From a virus: 35,186 nt of DNA. Below the pieces are notes generated by a model. It was not told the origin of the DNA. It ran no database searches and saw only the letters and a list, made by a program, of their open reading frames with translations. The first letter of the stretch is position 1, and each line of letters opens with the position of its first letter. Both the position numbers and the translations under genes were made by a program. Where the stretch lies: positions 1 through 35,186 of the IMG/VR virus record IMGVR_UViG_3300044993_000595. One strand, given 5' to 3'. Positions 31,195 through 35,186 of the stretch are shown one piece after another.

Positions 31195-31444
31195 AGGCTT
31201 GCTTGCAAAAGCAAAGAAACTCTTGACCGGAAAGAAGGAAAAGGTAAGCGCGCTGTCTAAAAGTGAAAGCAAGCGACTCGCTACCCTTCAGCTTGAAGCT
31301 ATCGGAGACCAAAATGGTAACGGTATCGGTATGATCAAGGTTTACGACGGCAAGAAGACCGAGACTCTCATTGCAAACAACGCAGAAGAGTACCGACAGA
31401 TTCTTCGCCGCATCCTAAGCGGAGAACTCAGAATCGCACTATGA
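31088..31444 (+). CDS. Unknown 118-residue basic protein overlapping the previous gene
   Basis: AAAGGAG at 31075-31081 with a 6-base spacer makes ATG 31088 a good start, although it lies 107 bases inside the previous gene. The first 55 residues are Lys/Ser-rich (KKLKISKKKSSSSKRSSK) and probably disordered. The C-terminal 65 residues are a compact alpha-beta domain (LEAIGDQNGNGIGMIKVYDG to EEYRQILRRILSGELRIAL). A shorter start at an internal codon is possible. No family is recognised. It ends in an ATGA overlap with the 200-residue gene. Confidence 0.62.
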   Translation: MVNKAKKLKISKKKSSSSKRSSKTSKVSSQSTRQSKGLLAKAKKLLTGKKEKVSALSKSESKRLATLQLEAIGDQNGNGIGMIKVYDGKKTETLIANNAEEYRQILRRILSGELRIAL

Positions 31445-32043
31445 AGAAGATCTTTTCGTTAGTGATAAACACATCAAATGGGCAGGTAAGAGTCAAGACC
31501 GTAAAAAGTTTTCTCGATAACCTGCCCAGAAAAGTATTTGCTGGACATGAAGATTTCAAATACGAAACAAATGTCTACGCACCCTCTAATACGTTTGTAG
31601 GGTCCTACAGTGCGGAAGCCATGGGTCCTAGCGAAGTTACCTACGTAAGGAAAACCACGCCGATACTTCTTCCTAAGGATTTTAAAGAAATGAAGGATCG
31701 CTTTCTAAAGTTCTTGCTAGAAACTAAGGAAGTGGTCCTTTCAGGAAAGGACTTCAGTGAATACACTACAGACACAGAAAGTAACGTAGTTAAAATAGAC
31801 CCTGCCAACATACTTCAAGGCATCGAGGATGCAAGTGTAAAACTTGTAATGAACATGATAAATGGGCCCTACGCACTGATAAGGATCAAACCAAGAACGT
31901 GGTGCTTGATATCAGAAGACTCGTGGGATATGATCTTACCTATAAGAAACTATGAAGACAAACTTATCGGAGCAGCCCCAGTAGCAAGTAAGCTGGGTTC
32001 GTGGGTTATCATCGAAGTCGAAAGAGGTTCAAATGTTTCTTAG
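31441..32043 (+). CDS. Unknown 200-residue protein
   Basis: The start overlaps the previous stop by 4 bases. The product has an N-terminal strand (KIFSLVINTSNGQVRVKTV), a mixed alpha-beta middle (LPKDFKEMKDRFLKFLLETK) and a C-terminal beta region (YALIRIKPRTWCLISEDSWD, WVIIEVERG). There is no signal, membrane segment or metal motif. No family is recognised. It overlaps the PcfJ-like gene by 11 bases, so it is a likely partner of that gene. Confidence 0.68.
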   Translation: MKKIFSLVINTSNGQVRVKTVKSFLDNLPRKVFAGHEDFKYETNVYAPSNTFVGSYSAEAMGPSEVTYVRKTTPILLPKDFKEMKDRFLKFLLETKEVVLSGKDFSEYTTDTESNVVKIDPANILQGIEDASVKLVMNMINGPYALIRIKPRTWCLISEDSWDMILPIRNYEDKLIGAAPVASKLGSWVIIEVERGSNVS

Positions 32044-33256
32044 AACACTGATGCAATACATGATCGACGAAAAGGAAAAGGAAGCTCCACTATTTAAGGA
32101 ACTTCGAAATAAGTACCCAGACTTTGGCGAGAAACTGCTGATGCCAGCTTCGGTAACCGGAGAGACAAAAAATCCACTTATCGGGTTTGCAAGTTCCAAT
32201 GACTGGAAATCCCTGATCGAATTCTACACAGGGCACCGATCGTCTAAGATCACAAGCATCTTTTTAAGCAAGCTGCTCATAGAATATGAGACCGAGGAAT
32301 ACGAGTACGGAATCGATAAGATTTTGATGGATTACCAATCAAACAACACTCCTGATCGATCAAGACCTAATTCGTTCACTGTTCTGTTGGATAAAAAGAA
32401 GAAAAAGAAGATGATCGACCGTTTTTTCCTAGAGAAAGCTCAGCTAGCAAAAAGATGCGGTTTAAACATCGGTCAGATACAGAACGTTCTTGAGAATCAC
32501 AACTCTGTTGGGGAAAAACACACAAGCCGGCGCTACAGCCAAGTCAGCATCTTCGGTTTAACAAATATTAAAGATCTGATCGGTACAGAAAAGACGTACC
32601 GAATCCTTCTGACCTGGAACGGAGACACAGGATACGGAACGCTCTCGGACTCGGTCTACATGTTCGAAACTCTTGTCCAGCACTCCAAAAACCCAGCACT
32701 GGGCTACAAGATTGATAGAATCAAAGATTGTCCCATATCGAACGTCAAGGATTTCCATGATTTCCTGGTTCAAGAACAAAACTACGTCGAAAGAAAGATA
32801 GGCTCAATGCCGATCCAATACACAGGGTTCAGAGCATGGCTGTCTAAGCTAAAGATCGAAGGCCTGGAAACCTACATACCAGAACAAACCGGAGATCTTG
32901 TCGAGATCGGACAGAAACTCCACAACTGCATCGGTACCTACAAGAAACGAGTGGCAAATGGCTCCGATACGATCGTAGCATTCAAACAAGGCGACCAGTT
33001 TAAAATGGCGATGAATGTATATATCGTAGAGCCTAAGTTTGCACCCACGGAAAGGGGGATGGTCAACACCGAAAACATGGCTGAGCTGGAAAGCATGATG
33101 AGGTCGATCACGCCTGGAGAGGTGAGAATTGTAGAGTTTAAGGAAAACTACAATAAGACGGTTCAAGATGAGACGAAAAATCTTGTGGAAAAACAGCTAG
33201 TTGAATTATTTACAGAATACAAGAAAGAATTATTGGACAATAAAACTGCTACGTGA
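32033..33256 (+). CDS. PcfJ-like protein
   Basis: The 407-residue product has the C-terminal PcfJ motif at about 283-325: DLVEIGQKLHNCIGTYKKR, then GSDTIVAFKQGDQFKMAMNV. The Leu-His-x-Cys core is at 296-299. PcfJ was named from a conjugative plasmid of Enterococcus, and such proteins occur in plasmids and large phages. Their activity is not established. The rest is mostly helical and has a Lys cluster at 121-126. The start has GAAAGAGG about 6 bases upstream. It lies directly before the promoter of the DUF932 gene, and that promoter (33234-33262) overlaps its 3' end. Confidence 0.72.
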   Translation: MFLRTLMQYMIDEKEKEAPLFKELRNKYPDFGEKLLMPASVTGETKNPLIGFASSNDWKSLIEFYTGHRSSKITSIFLSKLLIEYETEEYEYGIDKILMDYQSNNTPDRSRPNSFTVLLDKKKKKKMIDRFFLEKAQLAKRCGLNIGQIQNVLENHNSVGEKHTSRRYSQVSIFGLTNIKDLIGTEKTYRILLTWNGDTGYGTLSDSVYMFETLVQHSKNPALGYKIDRIKDCPISNVKDFHDFLVQEQNYVERKIGSMPIQYTGFRAWLSKLKIEGLETYIPEQTGDLVEIGQKLHNCIGTYKKRVANGSDTIVAFKQGDQFKMAMNVYIVEPKFAPTERGMVNTENMAELESMMRSITPGEVRIVEFKENYNKTVQDETKNLVEKQLVELFTEYKKELLDNKTAT

Positions 33257-33262
33257 GATACT
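33234..33262 (+). promoter_or_regulatory. Sigma70-like promoter TGGACA-17-GATACT
   Basis: TGGACA at 33234-33239 and GATACT at 33257-33262 are 17 bases apart. The -10 is the same as that at 26765. It overlaps the last codons of the PcfJ-like gene. A transcript would start near 33269, about 20 bases before the DUF932 start, and would carry the strong ribosome-binding site TAGGAGGT at 33279-33286. Confidence 0.6.
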
Positions 33263-33290
33263 GAACCTACTTAACCAATAGGAGGTAAGT

Positions 33291-34250
33291 ATGGCTCATG
33301 AAGTAGAAAAAATGATGTTCACAGGCGATGTACCATGGCACAAGCTTGGTCACAGATTCGAACAAGCGCCCAGCCTTGAAGAGGCTTTAGTAGCAGCAGG
33401 CCTTGATTGGACCGTATCTACAGAACCAGTTTTCTCTGGTGCTGGCGAAAAAGTTGAGGCCCAGCTTACTCGCCGATCTTCAGACAACTCGATCTTAGGT
33501 GTCGTCGGTCCAAACTACGTACCACTCCAAAACAGCGAAGCTTTTGAGTTTTTCCGTCCGTTCCTTGATCAGAAAGAAGCGGCGATCGAAACTGCAGGAT
33601 CTCTTCGTATGGGTAAGCGCGTATGGATCTTGGCTAAGATCAACCGTGACCCTATGACCGTAAAAGGTAACGACATCGTAGATAAGTATGTCTTGCTGTC
33701 AAATAGCCATGACGGAACATTGGCGGTTCGAGTAGGCTTTACACCCGTTCGGGTTGTTTGCAGTAACACACTGGCTGGTGCCCATAACAATAAAGCTTCT
33801 AAGCTTATCCGTGTAAAACACACTAAGAATGTTGTTCAAAATCTTGAAAACATTCGTGAAATTATGGACCTTGCGAACTCAGAATTTGAGGCAACTGCAG
33901 AACAGTACCGATTGCTTGCTAACAAGTCGATCAACCAGAAAGATCTTGAGAAGTATGTAAAGCTTGTGTTCAACACACAGTCACGCATCGTTGAGGCAGA
34001 AGGTAACCTTGACTCCATCAACAACAAGAGAATTCTTGATGAGGTTCAGCCTTTGTTTGAGGTTGGTCGCGGTAACGACATGCCTGAGATTAAAGGAACT
34101 TTCTGGGCAGCCTACAACGCAGTTTCGGAATATTTACAGTATAACCGAGGCGAAGATGTAGGCGGACGACTTGATAGCTTGTGGTTTGGTCAAGGTGCTC
34201 AGCTTAACAAAAAGGCATTTGAAACAGCCATCATCATGGCGGCTTCGTAA
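33291..34250 (+). CDS. DUF932 (phage/plasmid-like TIGR03299) protein
   Basis: The 319-residue protein matches the family from its first residues: MAHEVEKMMFTGDVPWHKLG, then SLEEALVAAGLDWTV, LGVVGPNYVPLQNSEAFEFF, and VCSNTL in the middle. The family is widespread on phages and plasmids, and its biochemical role is not firmly established. A part in DNA recombination or replication has been suggested for relatives by context. The gene has its own promoter, the best ribosome-binding site in the window (TAGGAGGT) and a terminator right after it. It also uses more CGT, GGT and AAG codons than its neighbours, so it should be well expressed. It starts 34 bases after the PcfJ-like gene. Confidence 0.85.
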   Translation: MAHEVEKMMFTGDVPWHKLGHRFEQAPSLEEALVAAGLDWTVSTEPVFSGAGEKVEAQLTRRSSDNSILGVVGPNYVPLQNSEAFEFFRPFLDQKEAAIETAGSLRMGKRVWILAKINRDPMTVKGNDIVDKYVLLSNSHDGTLAVRVGFTPVRVVCSNTLAGAHNNKASKLIRVKHTKNVVQNLENIREIMDLANSEFEATAEQYRLLANKSINQKDLEKYVKLVFNTQSRIVEAEGNLDSINNKRILDEVQPLFEVGRGNDMPEIKGTFWAAYNAVSEYLQYNRGEDVGGRLDSLWFGQGAQLNKKAFETAIIMAAS

Positions 34251-34259
34251 AAATTACAA

Positions 34260-34286
34260 GGGGGCTAAGGATGGCCCCATTTTTTG
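34260..34286 (+). terminator. Intrinsic terminator after the DUF932 gene
   Basis: GGGGC (34261-34265) pairs with GCCCC (34274-34278), extended by a T-G pair, around a loop of about 6 bases. ATTTTTTG follows. It closes the DUF932 transcript a few bases after its stop codon. Confidence 0.8.
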
Positions 34287-34334
34287 TTGCAAATGTAAAA
34301 AAACATAGTAAAAAGGAAAAAGGAGGAAATTAAT

Positions 34335-34571
34335 ATGAACGAAGAACAAACACTACCAGTAGGTTCGGTTACGGTGCAGTCAGCGCTGCAGAATAAATCA
34401 GAAAGTTTTATGACTCTGGAAGAGGTTGAGCGTAAACATATTGAAAGAGCGCTTTTTACTTTCGGAAGTAATAAAACCAAGGCGGCAAAAGCTCTTGGGA
34501 TCTCTCTAAAGACGCTTTACAACAAGCTTCACGCTTACGGAATGATGGAGAAGTCTGCGGATGAAAAGTAA
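34335..34571 (+). CDS. Fis-type helix-turn-helix DNA-binding protein
   Basis: The 78-residue product has an acidic or flexible N-terminus. From residue 27 it carries the Fis/NtrC C-terminal helix-turn-helix (HTH_8): LEEVERKHIERALFTFGSNK, then TKAAKALGISLKTLYNKLHAYGM. It lacks the AAA+ and receiver domains of NtrC proteins, so it should act as a small dimeric DNA-binding protein, like Fis. It may be a phage transcription regulator that binds AT-rich palindromes. The start has AAAGGAGG at 34320-34327. It overlaps the next gene by 11 bases. Its own promoter is not clear, although TTGCAA at 34287 might be a -35. Confidence 0.86.
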   Translation: MNEEQTLPVGSVTVQSALQNKSESFMTLEEVERKHIERALFTFGSNKTKAAKALGISLKTLYNKLHAYGMMEKSADEK

Positions 34572-34872
34572 GAAACACGGGTCGTACAAACTAGCTTTTG
34601 ACGTTTCTTACTCTGACAAGTTGATAGGAAGAATGGCTAGGAAAGGTCACCAGATTGTTTGCGTGGCCGCACACGGAGAGACCGACGAGCTATGGTTTGC
34701 AAGAGCCATGGCCAACGGGGCTGAGATCGTGTTTTCTAGAGACCATGACTTAATCAAACTGTTAGCGAAAAGGGTCGGGAGTAGGGTCAGGATTATAAAC
34801 GACGAAAAGAATATAATGATAACAAGCTCCCCAAATTTGATGGATATGTTTGGAGACGGCGATGACACGTAA
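34561..34872 (+). CDS. PIN-like nuclease-type protein (DUF5615/Mut7-C-like)
   Basis: The 103-residue protein has the acidic pattern of small PIN-like proteins: LAFDVSYSDKL with D14 and D19, then GETDELWFARAM with E40, D42 and E43, and FSRDHDLIKLLAKR with D61 and D63. These could bind Mg and cut RNA. In bacteria such proteins often serve as toxins paired with a DNA-binding antitoxin. The gene overlaps the Fis-type gene by 11 bases, in the order expected of an antitoxin-toxin pair, though that partner is not a known antitoxin. It is equally possible that it is a phage RNase. The assignment rests on the motif order, not on an alignment. Confidence 0.55.
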   Translation: MKSKKHGSYKLAFDVSYSDKLIGRMARKGHQIVCVAAHGETDELWFARAMANGAEIVFSRDHDLIKLLAKRVGSRVRIINDEKNIMITSSPNLMDMFGDGDDT

Positions 34873-35071
34873 AGAAGCAAACATGGAAATTGTTCGGCTG
34901 ATAATAAACTACATCAACATGAACCCAGACCAGAGGTTTACCCAGATTATCCAGAACCTGGATATCGTAGAATACGATGGCGACTCCAATATGTTGAGAG
35001 ATAACTATCACGAGGAATCAAAAGACACGCTTGAGCGTATAAAAAATACACTGAGAGGGAAACATGACTGA
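34862..35071 (+). CDS. Unknown 69-residue protein
   Basis: The start is set at ATG 34862, which has TTTGGAGA upstream inside the previous gene. A TTG at 34850 in the same frame has no good ribosome-binding site. The product is helical and polar, with a central RFTQIIQNLDIVEYD segment, resembling small phage proteins of unknown function. It overlaps the previous gene by 11 bases and the next by 8. Confidence 0.6.
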   Translation: MTRKEANMEIVRLIINYINMNPDQRFTQIIQNLDIVEYDGDSNMLRDNYHEESKDTLERIKNTLRGKHD

Positions 35072-35186
35072 ATTAGTCTTAGCAGTACTGGCAAGCTTTG
35101 GAATCTTCTACTTCATGCACAGAAAGTTTGAGAAGGAACAAGCAGTTCGTGAAAAGCAGTTCGAGGCCACAATGCGAGCCTTAGAA
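35064..35186 (+). CDS. Small membrane protein, cut by the window edge
   Basis: Forty-one codons are present, and the frame is open at the last base. GAGAGGG lies 6 bases before the ATG. Residues 2-18 (TELVLAVLASFGIFYFM) form a membrane segment, followed by a charged helix (HRKFEKEQAVREKQFEATMR). It is an N-anchored protein with a coiled-coil tail in the cytoplasm. Nothing further can be said from this part. Confidence 0.55.
   Translation, partial: MTELVLAVLASFGIFYFMHRKFEKEQAVREKQFEATMRALE

Noticed and set aside
34285-34320. Promoter for the Fis-type gene from TTGCAA at 34287
   Set aside because: No -10 lies at 16-18 bases. The nearest TAGTAA is only about 13 bases away.

Overview
The window is part of the genome of a tailed bacteriophage with a contractile-type (myovirus-like) tail, or a prophage of one. 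The evidence is a baseplate gene set in one long minus-strand block: tape measure, hub, OB-fold spike, a LysM/gp25-type wedge protein, a giant baseplate J-like protein and tail fibre-like proteins. No host gene, integrase, attachment site, tRNA gene or CRISPR array was seen. The host cannot be fixed from the sequence. Base composition is moderately AT-rich, and the start regions look like ordinary bacterial Shine-Dalgarno starts, some with TTG.

Region 1 (26664 down to 1, minus strand) is the tail and baseplate block. In transcription order it holds: tape measure (24301-26664), hub (22443-24308), spike (21388-22446), a CPBP-type membrane protease (20879-21379), two small or unrecognised structural-context proteins (20604-20882, 19231-20607), a baseplate fusion with LysM and gp25-like domains (15985-18615), a 2186-residue baseplate J-like protein (9401-15961), a second J-related protein (7356-9398), a small beta-rich protein (6935-7363), and then a fibre and appendage cluster (1-5637). 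Most neighbours overlap or abut by a few bases, as in a translationally coupled operon. Several beta-rich modules recur in different proteins of this block, so the appendages look built by shuffling of domains.

Two cassettes on the plus strand interrupt this block. One (5753-6938) encodes a zinc-ribbon protein, an unknown protein and a DEDDh exonuclease. The other (18683-19234) encodes an exported metzincin-like metallopeptidase. Both begin with TTG, and both end by sharing a CTAG tetranucleotide with the stop codon of the convergent tail gene.

Region 2 (26742-28960, plus strand) is a chain of six small unknown genes behind a sigma70-like promoter. It is followed by a 286-base gap that holds a candidate structured RNA and a strong intrinsic terminator.

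Region 3 (28965-35186, plus strand) is a tightly packed accessory and regulatory block: an unknown 275-residue protein that may be leaderless, a 2-oxoglutarate/Fe(II) oxygenase, several small proteins including a pair that share 107 bases in two frames, a PcfJ-like protein, a probably well-expressed DUF932 protein with its own promoter and terminator, a Fis-type DNA-binding protein coupled to a PIN-like nuclease, and two further small genes. An AT-rich palindrome (ATGATATCAT or one mismatch from it) lies at the head of all three main plus-strand transcription units and is the best candidate for a shared control element.
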